From Candidatus Peribacteria bacterium (GTDB lineage Bacteria > Patescibacteriota > Gracilibacteria > Peribacterales > Peribacteraceae): 35,868 nt of DNA. A program made the position numbers and the translations under genes. The DNA is taken from positions 1 through 35,868 of the forward strand of contig SICS01000010.1 of NCBI GenBank assembly GCA_009691305.1, in the 5' to 3' direction. Under the pieces are notes generated by a model. That model had not been told where the DNA came from. It did no database searches and saw nothing but the letters and a program-made list of their open reading frames with translations. Numbering within the stretch: the stretch's first letter is position 1; every line of letters begins with the position of its first letter. Positions 1 to 8,319 of this stretch are shown piece by piece.

Positions 1-1518
1 TACGCCTCGCTGATCACCGACGTGGTGAAGAACGGGAAACAGGCGATCCTTCTTGTGCCCGAGATCTTGCTGACCGAGAACGTGATCGACCGCTTTGAGC
101 AACTCTTGCCACGCGACCGCATCGCCGTCCTCCACAGCCGCCTGAAACCGGGACAGCGCAAAGAAGAGTGGAAGCGCATCCACCGTGGCGAGGTGAGCCT
201 TGTGATCGGTTCGCGCAGTGCGCTCTTCGCTCCGCTCCACCAGCTTGGGCTCATCATCATCGACGAAGAGCATGAGTGGACCTACAAGAACGAACAGACA
301 CCGCGCTACCATGCGCGGGAGACTGCTGAAGCGCTCTGCCGACATGCGGGCGCGAAACTGGTCCTCGGTAGTGCGACACCATCGCTGGAGTCCTGGGCGA
401 GGGCAAAATCTGAAATGATTGGAGGAGCGGGCTTTCTGCCCGCGGGCACCGCAGCCAGAAAGGCTGCTCCCCGTTACCATCTAGCGCGCCTCCCCGACCG
501 CTACGGAAGCAATGCGCTACCCACTGTACGGATCGTCGATCTGGCACAGACAGAATTTGGCTCCCAGTACCCGTTTTCACAGGAACTGATCACGGCGATT
601 GATGAACGTCTCAAGAAGAAAGAGCAGTGCGTCCTATTCCTCAACCGCAGAGGCATGGCGAGCGCTCTGCTGTGCATGCAGTGCCGCCGACGCGTGATCT
701 CGCCCGAATCACAACTCCCCTTCACTGTGCATCATCGAGCAGACGGCACACCGTACTTGGTCGACCACAGCACCGGGACGACGGGTGCCGTGCCCGCACA
801 TTGCCCCCACTGCGCGAGCGCAGAGCTACGAGAAGTGGGAGCCGGCACACAGCGGATTGAATCGATCCTTCAGAGAATCTTCCCACGAGCGCGATTGCTG
901 CGTGCGGATACAGACACGCTGGAGACACCGGAGCAGATGCGTGCACTACTCCACAAGATGAAGAACGACGGAGCAGACATTCTGCTCGGCACACAGACGG
1001 TCGTGAAAGGCCTCGACCTGCCCAACGTGACACTTGCGGCCGTGTTGATCGCCGATATCGGCCTCTCACTGCCCCACTTTCGCGCGGGCGAGCGCATCCT
1101 GCAATTGCTCACCCAGCTCACCGGACGCAGCGGCCGCGCAAAGCCAGGTGAGGTGATTATTCAGACGTTCCGGCCGGATGCACCCGAGGTGGTCGCCGCA
1201 GCCAAGCACGAGACAGAGCGGTACCTGGAAGACGAACTGAAGATGCGGACACACGCCGGATATCCGCCTGTGACAAGTATGATTCGCATCCTTCTGCGCG
1301 GGCCCGATGCCGAGTCGCGCGCGAAGAAACTGCAGGCAGAACTGCTGAACGCAAACGCACGCTCAACGGAGCAGACAAAAATCTCGCGCGCACCGACTCT
1401 CTTCGGAGGCGGACGCGAGTGGCATATTCTTCTGCGAGGTCTCAACCCGCGAAGCTTGCTGGAACATATCAACAGGAACGAGATCGTCATTGATGTCGAC
1501 CCGATGGAGACGTTGTAG
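1..1518 (+). CDS. priA: Primosomal protein N' (PriA helicase), 5' end outside window
   Basis: Reading frame is open from base 1; DEEHEWTYKNEQTPRYHARE, LVLGSATPSLES, FLNRRGMAS, GTQTVVKGLDLPNVTLAAV and QLTGRSGRAKPGEVIIQT helicase motifs. Confidence 0.95.
   Translation, partial: YASLITDVVKNGKQAILLVPEILLTENVIDRFEQLLPRDRIAVLHSRLKPGQRKEEWKRIHRGEVSLVIGSRSALFAPLHQLGLIIIDEEHEWTYKNEQTPRYHARETAEALCRHAGAKLVLGSATPSLESWARAKSEMIGGAGFLPAGTAARKAAPRYHLARLPDRYGSNALPTVRIVDLAQTEFGSQYPFSQELITAIDERLKKKEQCVLFLNRRGMASALLCMQCRRRVISPESQLPFTVHHRADGTPYLVDHSTGTTGAVPAHCPHCASAELREVGAGTQRIESILQRIFPRARLLRADTDTLETPEQMRALLHKMKNDGADILLGTQTVVKGLDLPNVTLAAVLIADIGLSLPHFRAGERILQLLTQLTGRSGRAKPGEVIIQTFRPDAPEVVAAAKHETERYLEDELKMRTHAGYPPVTSMIRILLRGPDAESRAKKLQAELLNANARSTEQTKISRAPTLFGGGREWHILLRGLNPRSLLEHINRNEIVIDVDPMETL
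427..467. repeat. Twin-hairpin REP-like element inside priA
   Basis: GCGGGC-TTTCT-GCCCGC and GCAGCC-AGAAA-GGCTGC; the two loops are reverse complements. Confidence 0.75.
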
Positions 1519-1608
1519 CTCCGCTTGACGGGAAAGCGCTCCGTACGGACGACACTCTGGCAGGAATTTCGACGGATCTGTAGAGTTTTGGATAATTTCC
1601 CCTCCGCT

Positions 1609-2202
1609 ATGCACTATCACAAGTATGCAGCCGAGCTTCTCGGCACTTTCACCCTCACGCTCGTCGTGTGGCTTTCGGTCACGCTCGATGTCCCGTTCGC
1701 CACGCCGATGGCTGCTGCTCTGACGCTGGGCCTTTTCGTGTACACCGTCGGCGGCATCAGCGGCTCTCACCTCAACCCCGCCGTCACGATCGGCATGCTG
1801 AGCGTGAACAAGATCAAGACCAATGACGCGGTCATGTACATCGTGTGCCAACTCGCGGGCGCAGTCCTCGCCATGACGGTCGCTCGGATGATGAGCGGAC
1901 AGATGGCTCCCCTCGCCTACGCCACAACCCTGTCTTCCGGCGTCGCCGAGGCCATTGGCGCCTTCTTCTTGGCATTCGCCGTGATGAGCGCGACCATGCA
2001 GAAAGTTCAGCCAGCCGCTGCAGGACTCGTGGTTGGCGGTTCCCTGCTCCTTGGCGTCTATATCGCCTTCCCCTTCAGCAACGCGATCCTCAACCCGGCT
2101 GTCGCGCTGGGCGTCAACGCTTTCGGCCGCATGGAGATCTTCGGCCCGATTGTCGGCGCAGTGTGTGGCGCGTGGGCACGGAAGTCGCTGGATGGGAAGT
2201 GA
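1609..2202 (+). CDS. MIP-family aquaporin/glycerol facilitator-like channel
   Basis: Two half-helix motifs SGSHLNPAVT and NAILNPAVALG; multiple TM segments; start at MHYHKYAAELLG. Confidence 0.9.
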   Translation: MHYHKYAAELLGTFTLTLVVWLSVTLDVPFATPMAAALTLGLFVYTVGGISGSHLNPAVTIGMLSVNKIKTNDAVMYIVCQLAGAVLAMTVARMMSGQMAPLAYATTLSSGVAEAIGAFFLAFAVMSATMQKVQPAAAGLVVGGSLLLGVYIAFPFSNAILNPAVALGVNAFGRMEIFGPIVGAVCGAWARKSLDGK

Positions 2203-2209
2203 TCGTCAA

Positions 2210-2258
2210 CAGCGCGCGTCTTCGACGCGCGACGCCGCAGGTCGAAGACCAGCGGCTA
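2210..2258. repeat. Twin-hairpin REP-like element (TTC/GAA loops)
   Basis: CGCGCGTC-TTC-GACGCGCG followed by GCCGCAGGTC-GAA-GACCAGCGGC, just after the aquaporin stop. Confidence 0.75.
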
Positions 2259-2711
2259 TCTATTACGTAAATAATGCAGCGCAATCCCCGCGGCAACTGC
2301 CACGTTCAGTGATTCCTTTTTCCCGAGCATCGGGATCTTGATCACGGACTGCGCAACATCAAGGATTTCCTGAGGAACCCCGGAGAGTTCATGGCCGACG
2401 ACCACACACATCTTCTCGTGCGGCGTGAATGTGGTGAGGTCGACGGCATCAGCAGTGAGTTCTAAAGGGACGATCGACCAGCCGTCTGCCTTCAGCTTGG
2501 TGACAACGTCTATCGGATCTTCCGCATGCTCCCACGGCACGGTCTCCTCGGCACCGAGTGCTGTCTTCGTGATCTCCTTGCGCGGAGGTGTGCCTGTGTA
2601 ACCGGTCAGATAGATTTTCTCGACGTTGAACGCATCGCACGTACGGAAGAACGAGCCGACGTTCCAAAGCGAGCGCACGTTGTAGGCCAGGAGTCGAATC
2701 TTCCGTTTCAT
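2256..2711 (-). CDS. TrmH/SpoU-family RNA 2'-O-methyltransferase
   Basis: NVGSFFRTCDAFNVEKIYLTG, VVVGHELSGVP, KIPMLGKKESLNVAVAAGIALH SpoU motifs; ATGA overlap with the upstream gene. Confidence 0.9.
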   Translation of the reverse strand: MKRKIRLLAYNVRSLWNVGSFFRTCDAFNVEKIYLTGYTGTPPRKEITKTALGAEETVPWEHAEDPIDVVTKLKADGWSIVPLELTADAVDLTTFTPHEKMCVVVGHELSGVPQEILDVAQSVIKIPMLGKKESLNVAVAAGIALHYLRNR

Positions 2712-3922
2712 ACGGAGAGGCGCTCGAGCACGCTCGCATGCGGGTTCGCGAAGACTTCGAGGAGTTTTATTGAACACAATTCTTGTTCGGAAATTCCCTC
2801 TATTCCATAAGCAATTCCGGTCTCAGTCCCCTGCCCCAGTGATGCCGCTCCGGTGTCCGGAATATCGCGACGGATGAGCACAGTCCGTTTGCCGATAAAT
2901 TCGGTGCCATCGTTTCCCTGCTTAATGAACGCGCGTTCCTTATTTGCATTGAACAACGTGAGGTCAGCGAGGACAGCCTTCACCTGCTTCTCCGGAACGC
3001 ACAAATATTTCCACTGCTTGAGCCGCAGAGACGGCGCAATCCTCCGCGCTGCCTGCTCCACCGTCCGCTCTTCGTTGTTCGTGATGATGGTCTCGATGAA
3101 GATTTCGGGATTCTGTACAGAGCGAACGGGAAGCGTGACCGGAGCATCAACATCTTTCTTTGATATCATTGATTTCTTTGACGTCCTTGATTTCATAAGC
3201 CAGCTCTTCATCGAGGCAAAATACGCATCCCCATTCCCCGGCGCTCTCTCCGGATGCGGCATCAACGCGATCACGTTCCCCTGAGGATTGCAGACACCCG
3301 CAATGGCGAGCATCGACCCGTTCGGTGTCACAACGGGATCCTCACTGATCTTCCCCTCGGCATCACAGTACGAGAAGGCAATCTGATCATTCTTCTTCAA
3401 CTCTTCCATCAAATCTTTATCCTGCGTGGTAAATCGACCCTCCCCGTGCGCGATAGGGATCTGCATGACGCCCTCCCAGTTACTCGTCGCACAGCGATCC
3501 TTGGAACACGAAGGCGTGATCCAGATCCACTCACTCAGCAGCGGCAACCCGCGTACACCGTCCTTCGTCGTGATGGCATTACGCGCGAGACACATCTGGA
3601 GATTCTGTCCATTCGGGATCAATCCGCTCTCAACAAGTATCTGCGCGCCATTGCAGATGCCGATGACGACTTTTCCCTCCTCAGCTTCGGATGCGATGAA
3701 TTCCATCAGCGGATCACGCGCGGCAACCATGCCGCTCCGGCCACGGTCTTCGTAGGAGAAACCCCCTGGGATGAAATAACCGTCGACGTCCTTCAAAATC
3801 GCACGATCATCATTCCATCGGAAGAACACCGGCTCCATGCCCACCCTCCGGATCACGCTCATCGACTCGACCTCCCCATTGTTTCCCGGAAACGAGACGA
3901 TGGCGATACGGGGGGTCTTCAT
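2708..3922 (-). CDS. purQ: PurQ-like phosphoribosylformylglycinamidine synthase glutaminase with an extra ~150-aa C-terminal region
   Basis: IVSFPGNNGEVES, PGGFSYEDRGRSG, VIGICNGAQILVESGLIP, ALMPHPERA; C-terminal region not recognised. Confidence 0.8.
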   Translation of the reverse strand: MKTPRIAIVSFPGNNGEVESMSVIRRVGMEPVFFRWNDDRAILKDVDGYFIPGGFSYEDRGRSGMVAARDPLMEFIASEAEEGKVVIGICNGAQILVESGLIPNGQNLQMCLARNAITTKDGVRGLPLLSEWIWITPSCSKDRCATSNWEGVMQIPIAHGEGRFTTQDKDLMEELKKNDQIAFSYCDAEGKISEDPVVTPNGSMLAIAGVCNPQGNVIALMPHPERAPGNGDAYFASMKSWLMKSRTSKKSMISKKDVDAPVTLPVRSVQNPEIFIETIITNNEERTVEQAARRIAPSLRLKQWKYLCVPEKQVKAVLADLTLFNANKERAFIKQGNDGTEFIGKRTVLIRRDIPDTGAASLGQGTETGIAYGIEGISEQELCSIKLLEVFANPHASVLERLSV

Positions 3923-3937
3923 GATTTGAGTATAGCA

Positions 3938-4010
3938 GCGGCCCTTCGTGGCCGCGGCATGATTCCGCGCCCTTCCACGGGCGCGAAAATACGCAGCCGT
4001 GGAAGGCTGC
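3938..4010. repeat. Triple-hairpin REP-like element
   Basis: GCGGCC-CTTCGT-GGCCGC; CGCGCCC-TTCCAC-GGGCGCG; GCAGCC-GTGGAA-GGCTGC; the last two loops are perfect reverse complements. Confidence 0.75.
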
Positions 4011-4036
4011 GCTGGTATATGTGCAAGGTCATTGAA

Positions 4037-4576
4037 TCAGACCTTCATCACCTCCTCTTCCTTCTTCTTCGCCAATTCCGCGATCTTGCCATTGTAGTCG
4101 TCGACGGACTTCTGGAGCTGCTCGTTGAGCGTTTCCTTCACGTCCTCGTCCTTCTCCGGCTTGATGGCATCGTGGGCGACCTGGCGGTGTTTGCGCAGCG
4201 CAACACGCGACTCCTCAGCCAGTTGATGGACTACCTTTTGGAGATGTTTGCGGCGTTCCTCCGTCATGGAAGGCAACGTCACGCGAATGACGATACCGTC
4301 ATTCACCGGAGATCCACCCAAGTCAGCCAGCTGTAGGGCTTTCTCAACTGCGGCAAGGATCCCGCGATCCCATGGCTGGATCACAAGCGAACGCTGGTCC
4401 ACGCTGATGCCGCAGAGCGAGCGGAGGTCCTGTTTCTGCCCGTACGCGTCGATCATGATGTGCTCGATGAGTGCAGCGTTGGCGCGCCCCGTCTGCAATT
4501 TGCTGTACTCCGACTTGAGATTGCTAAGAACTTTCTCCCCATCAGTAATAAAGGTTGCAAGACGTGGATCGGACAT
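4037..4576 (-). CDS. frr: Ribosome recycling factor
   Basis: LKSEYSKLQTGRANAALIEHIMIDAYG, DLGGSPVNDGIVIRVTLPSMTEERRKHLQKVV. Confidence 0.95.
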   Translation of the reverse strand: MSDPRLATFITDGEKVLSNLKSEYSKLQTGRANAALIEHIMIDAYGQKQDLRSLCGISVDQRSLVIQPWDRGILAAVEKALQLADLGGSPVNDGIVIRVTLPSMTEERRKHLQKVVHQLAEESRVALRKHRQVAHDAIKPEKDEDVKETLNEQLQKSVDDYNGKIAELAKKKEEEVMKV

Positions 4577-5018
4577 AGGAGATAGGAATTAGGAATTAGA
4601 ACTAAGATTTGTGATAAGACTATTGAGCATTTTCATAACTTCTTCCAGCAAAGCATCTACTTTACTAAAATTCAAGCCTCGTCCGAATGATAAACGTTTA
4701 ACAATAAGTACTTGGGTTTCAAGTTCGGAGCCAGATCCAAATGCAATTCGTACACACCGACGAAATTCCTGCTTCGACGAGTGTTTCCTTCCTTCAGCAA
4801 TATTGCTGGGAATAGAAACAACGCTTCTTCTCATTTGTGCGGTGAGCCCAAATTGTTCAGAATGCGGAAATTTTTCCGTCAGATCGTATATGAGTTCTAC
4901 CAGATCCATCGCTTTTTGCCAGACGATTAAATCTTTGAAGGTCTTGATAGACATAGGACAACGATTATACACCCGCTGCTAATTCCTAACTCCTAACTCC
5001 TAACTCCTAATTCCTAAT
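4577..5018 (-). mobile_element. IVS-like insertion between pyrH and frr, bracketed by AT-rich inverted repeats
   Basis: Left GGAATTAGGAATTAG (approx. 4585-4600) against right CTAATTCCTAACTCCTAACTCCTAACTCCTAATTCCTAA (approx. 4979-5017); AT-richer than the flanks. Confidence 0.55.
4589..4954 (-). CDS. Four-helix bundle protein (S23/IVS-encoded family)
   Basis: FKDLIVWQKAMDLVELIYDLTEKFPHSEQFGLTAQMRRSVVSIPSNIAEGRKHSSKQEFRRCVRIAFGSGSELETQ. Confidence 0.9.
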   Translation of the reverse strand: MSIKTFKDLIVWQKAMDLVELIYDLTEKFPHSEQFGLTAQMRRSVVSIPSNIAEGRKHSSKQEFRRCVRIAFGSGSELETQVLIVKRLSFGRGLNFSKVDALLEEVMKMLNSLITNLSSNS

Positions 5019-5715
5019 GAACGACGGTTCCAATACGTTCCCCTTTTGCAGCCTTGAGCAACGCGCCTGACGTAAAGAAGTTGAAGACGACAATCGGGAG
5101 CTTCTGGTCCTGGCAGAGGCTGAATGCGGCCTGATCCATTACCTGGAGGCGCTGTTCGATGGCCTGCTGGAACGTCAGTTCGTCGTACTTCTTTGCACTG
5201 CGGAACTTCTTGGGGTCTTTGTCGTACACGCCGTCGACGTTGGTCGCCTTGAGGATCACATCGCAGCCCAGTTCGAGTGCGCGGAGTGCGGCAGCGGAAT
5301 CTGTCGTGAAGTAGGGGTTGCCAGTGCCACCCGCGCAGATGACGACGCGGCCTTTTTCGAGATGACGCTGTGCCCGGCGCTTGATAAAGGGCTCTGCCAG
5401 CTGTGGCACGTCGACCGCAGAGAGCACGCGTGACTCAATCTTCGCCGCCTCCAGAGCCGACTGCAGCGCGACCGAGTTCATAATCGTCGCCAGCATGCCC
5501 ATTGCGTCACTCACCGTCCGCTCGATCCCTGAATCTTTCGTATCACGGAATCTCCAAATATTCCCGCCTCCGACCACCACAACGACCTGTGCGATGTCGG
5601 CAACCGCTGCGATCTGCTTCGCCACGTGCGTGAGCGTTGGTTTATCGATACCGAATGCGTGCTTACCGGAAAACACTTCGCCCGAGAGCTTGAGCATGAT
5701 TCGCTTGTAGCGCAT
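5014..5715 (-). CDS. pyrH: Uridylate kinase
   Basis: RIMLKLSGEVFSG, VVVVVGGGNIWRFRD, DAMGMLATIMNSVALQSALE, DVILKATNVDGVYDKDPKK. Confidence 0.95.
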   Translation of the reverse strand: MRYKRIMLKLSGEVFSGKHAFGIDKPTLTHVAKQIAAVADIAQVVVVVGGGNIWRFRDTKDSGIERTVSDAMGMLATIMNSVALQSALEAAKIESRVLSAVDVPQLAEPFIKRRAQRHLEKGRVVICAGGTGNPYFTTDSAAALRALELGCDVILKATNVDGVYDKDPKKFRSAKKYDELTFQQAIEQRLQVMDQAAFSLCQDQKLPIVVFNFFTSGALLKAAKGERIGTVVH

Positions 5716-5813
5716 AGGAAGGTGGATGGGAGGGAGTATGTGGCCTGTTGATCAGACAGAGTATACTCAAATGTCGTCAGCAAATCCATGCTCATGATAG
5801 AATGGACGATAGT

Positions 5814-5889
5814 GCCCCCGTAGCTCAGTGGATAGAGCAGCGGGTTTCTAACCCGTTGGCCGTAGGTTCAATTCCTACCGGGGGTACCA
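5814..5889 (+). tRNA. tRNA-Arg (anticodon TCT), CCA encoded
   Basis: GCCCCCG acceptor, anticodon arm GCGGG-TTTCTAA-CCCGT, T arm GTAGG-TTCAATT-CCTAC, 3' ACCA. Confidence 0.93.
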
Positions 5890-5948
5890 TACTGGATGAT
5901 CAGCGTACAGCACGATTAGCGAGTACCATCATTTTCCTCCCTCATAGT

Positions 5949-6593
5949 ATGCCCTTCCCCGCCTGGCTCCCCGATGTGTATAAACCGATGGTCACGTACC
6001 TGCTCGAGCTGGGACTCGTCAGTATGTTCTACATGTGGATCTTCGTGAACCTCGCGATGCTCCTTGGTATGGCATCCAGTTCGCTGAAGACGCGCGAAAA
6101 CATCGAGACGGTGTTCACCATGACTGCCGGACATTATTTCCTAACGGCAATGGCGTCTATTGTGGTCATCGCGGCTGCAAAAGCGGAACCGCAGATGTGG
6201 CTTGTGTATACGCTCATCGGTGCATGTATGGTGTGGGGTACGATGGCCTCTGAGTTGCACGAGGACATCGGCGGCACGGTTCCGGAGGAGCGGATGCGGA
6301 TGCGGCATTTTTTTCTCACACGCTTCTCCCTGCAGGCTGCATGGATATTTCTGTTCGTCCTTTGCGCCCAGGGCAATATTTCCATCACGAACGGGGTTCT
6401 GACGTGGTTGGACGATCTGTTTCCCGTGCTTCTGGAGTTTCCATTTGCCGTTGGCATCATTTTCGCTTTGATCAGTGTATTCTCGCTACTTTGGGTATTC
6501 TTTCGAGCCTTGCGGTCGACCTTTGGCGTTTGTATTCAAGTCCTGCGGCTGTATGTGAGGACGTCTGCGCTTCCGGAAAAACGCGCATCGTGA
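5949..6593 (+). CDS. Multi-pass membrane protein of unknown function
   Basis: Start MPFPAWLPDVYKPMVTYLLELG chosen because the longer ORF runs through the tRNA; about four hydrophobic segments. Confidence 0.65.
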   Translation: MPFPAWLPDVYKPMVTYLLELGLVSMFYMWIFVNLAMLLGMASSSLKTRENIETVFTMTAGHYFLTAMASIVVIAAAKAEPQMWLVYTLIGACMVWGTMASELHEDIGGTVPEERMRMRHFFLTRFSLQAAWIFLFVLCAQGNISITNGVLTWLDDLFPVLLEFPFAVGIIFALISVFSLLWVFFRALRSTFGVCIQVLRLYVRTSALPEKRAS

Positions 6594-6606
6594 CAGACTG
6601 GAGGCG

Positions 6607-8298
6607 ATGTTGCAGACCGTGTTCGGAGGCAAACGATGGCTGTTGATGCTGCTCCTCGTCTTGGCAGCGTTTGGAACATACAAGGATTCGCTCCACAACG
6701 CGTTCGCCATTTGGGACGACGACACGCTCGTGTACGAAAACCCACTGACCCAAAGGATCACACTCGAAAACGTCGCTGGTGCGTTCACCTCGTACGATCC
6801 GGAACTGTATGTGCCGGCGACGATTGTCAGTTTTCAGATTGAACACGCGCTGTTCGGGTTCAACGCGTTCAATTTCCATCTGGATAACCTTCTTCTGCAT
6901 ATCATCGCCGCATGCCTGGGCATGCTCCTGCTGGAAAGACTGGGATTACGGCAAGGGACGGCATTCTTCGCCGCGCTCCTCTTTACAGTCCATCCGTTGA
7001 ATACGGAAGCGGTGGCGTGGGTCAGCGCACGCAAAGACCTGTTTGCCGGCGTCTTTTCGCTCTCTTCGGCTTTGGCGTATCTATCGTATCGCGATGGCAA
7101 TCGACGGTTCCTCTGGATCAGTATTGGGTTCTTCGTGCTCGCACTTCTCTCAAAGCCTGTCTCGATCGTGCTGCCATTTGCCTTGCTCCTCCTCGACTGG
7201 AAGGAAACCGGCAAGATCCGCCGCGCCGACTGGACGGGAAAGATCCCATTCTTCGCGCTGTCCGCGATCTTTCTGATCATCGGCATCTATGGAAAACAGC
7301 GCAACCTCGCCGCACTCTCACTATTGGAGACGTTGCTGCTCGCCGTAAAGAGCACGGTGTTCTCGTTGGAGAAATTTTTTCTGCCAACGGCCCTCAGCCC
7401 GATCTATCTGCAGACAAATCCCATCAGCATAACCCAGTCGGAGTTCCTTGTACCGGTTGGCATCGTGATCACAGCATTGGCAATAATCTTTCTCATACCG
7501 AAAAAGGGCGGAAAATGCTCTGCTCCTGTAAAAGCAATCATGTTTGCGTCTATGTGGTACGCAGTATTCCTCGTGCCCTCCTTCGCCAACTTCGACAAAG
7601 ACCATTCTGTGTACTTCTTCTCCGACCGGTACATCTACCTGTCGCAGATCGGCATCTTCTTTTTGCTCGGCTTCGCGATCGACACGTACGTCCTTACGGA
7701 TCACGGGAAGGTAAGGCGCGCGGCATTGATGCTGATGACAGCGGGCATCGCTGGCTTGTTCTCCTGGGGCGCGCATGCACAGAGCCTGCTCTGGAAGGAC
7801 AGCGAGACGCTGTACCGCGACTCACTACGCAAGAACGACCGCAGTGTGATCATGCATTACAATCTTGGCTTGCTTGAACAGAAGAGGGGAAATCGGGATG
7901 CGGCGTTCGCGGAGTATCAGAAGGTCCTCTCACTCGACCCGGATGACTGGAAGACACTGACGAACCTCGGCATGTGGTACAACGAGGAAGGTGACCGGAC
8001 AAAAGCGATGGAATACCTGCAGCGGGCCGCGGATATCGCACCCACGTCCCCGCTCGTCCACAGCAACATCGGCGTCGTACTGATGGACCAAGGGGACACC
8101 GACGGGGCCATCGCGGCATTCCGCAAGGCGATCGTCGCCAGTGAGCGTTTCGCCCAGGCGCATATCAACCTCGCCGCCGCGCTTGGGAGGAAGGAGCTCT
8201 ACGAGGAGGCGCTGCGCGAATACAAGCGCGCGTACGAACTCGTCCCGGAACTACTGAACGACCTACCGGACGTGCGCAGAGCCTTGGAATCGTTCTGA
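6607..8298 (+). CDS. TMTC-like membrane protein with C-terminal TPR repeats
   Basis: FAIWDDDTLVYENP, HPLNTEAVAWVSARKDL, multi-TM, then HYNLGLLEQKRGNRDAAFAEYQKVLSLDPDDWKTLTNLG TPRs; GGAGG SD upstream. Confidence 0.85.
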   Translation: MLQTVFGGKRWLLMLLLVLAAFGTYKDSLHNAFAIWDDDTLVYENPLTQRITLENVAGAFTSYDPELYVPATIVSFQIEHALFGFNAFNFHLDNLLLHIIAACLGMLLLERLGLRQGTAFFAALLFTVHPLNTEAVAWVSARKDLFAGVFSLSSALAYLSYRDGNRRFLWISIGFFVLALLSKPVSIVLPFALLLLDWKETGKIRRADWTGKIPFFALSAIFLIIGIYGKQRNLAALSLLETLLLAVKSTVFSLEKFFLPTALSPIYLQTNPISITQSEFLVPVGIVITALAIIFLIPKKGGKCSAPVKAIMFASMWYAVFLVPSFANFDKDHSVYFFSDRYIYLSQIGIFFLLGFAIDTYVLTDHGKVRRAALMLMTAGIAGLFSWGAHAQSLLWKDSETLYRDSLRKNDRSVIMHYNLGLLEQKRGNRDAAFAEYQKVLSLDPDDWKTLTNLGMWYNEEGDRTKAMEYLQRAADIAPTSPLVHSNIGVVLMDQGDTDGAIAAFRKAIVASERFAQAHINLAAALGRKELYEEALREYKRAYELVPELLNDLPDVRRALESF

Positions 8299-8319
8299 AA
8301 AAAGCGTACTGTTTAGCCA

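Noticed and set aside
3254-4336. Long plus-strand ORF (360 aa)
   Set aside because: Antisense to purQ and frr, which have clear family motifs; composition is arginine/histidine-rich and typical of spurious GC-rich frames
5748-5948. N-terminal extension of the membrane protein ORF
   Set aside because: Runs through tRNA-Arg; start moved to 5949
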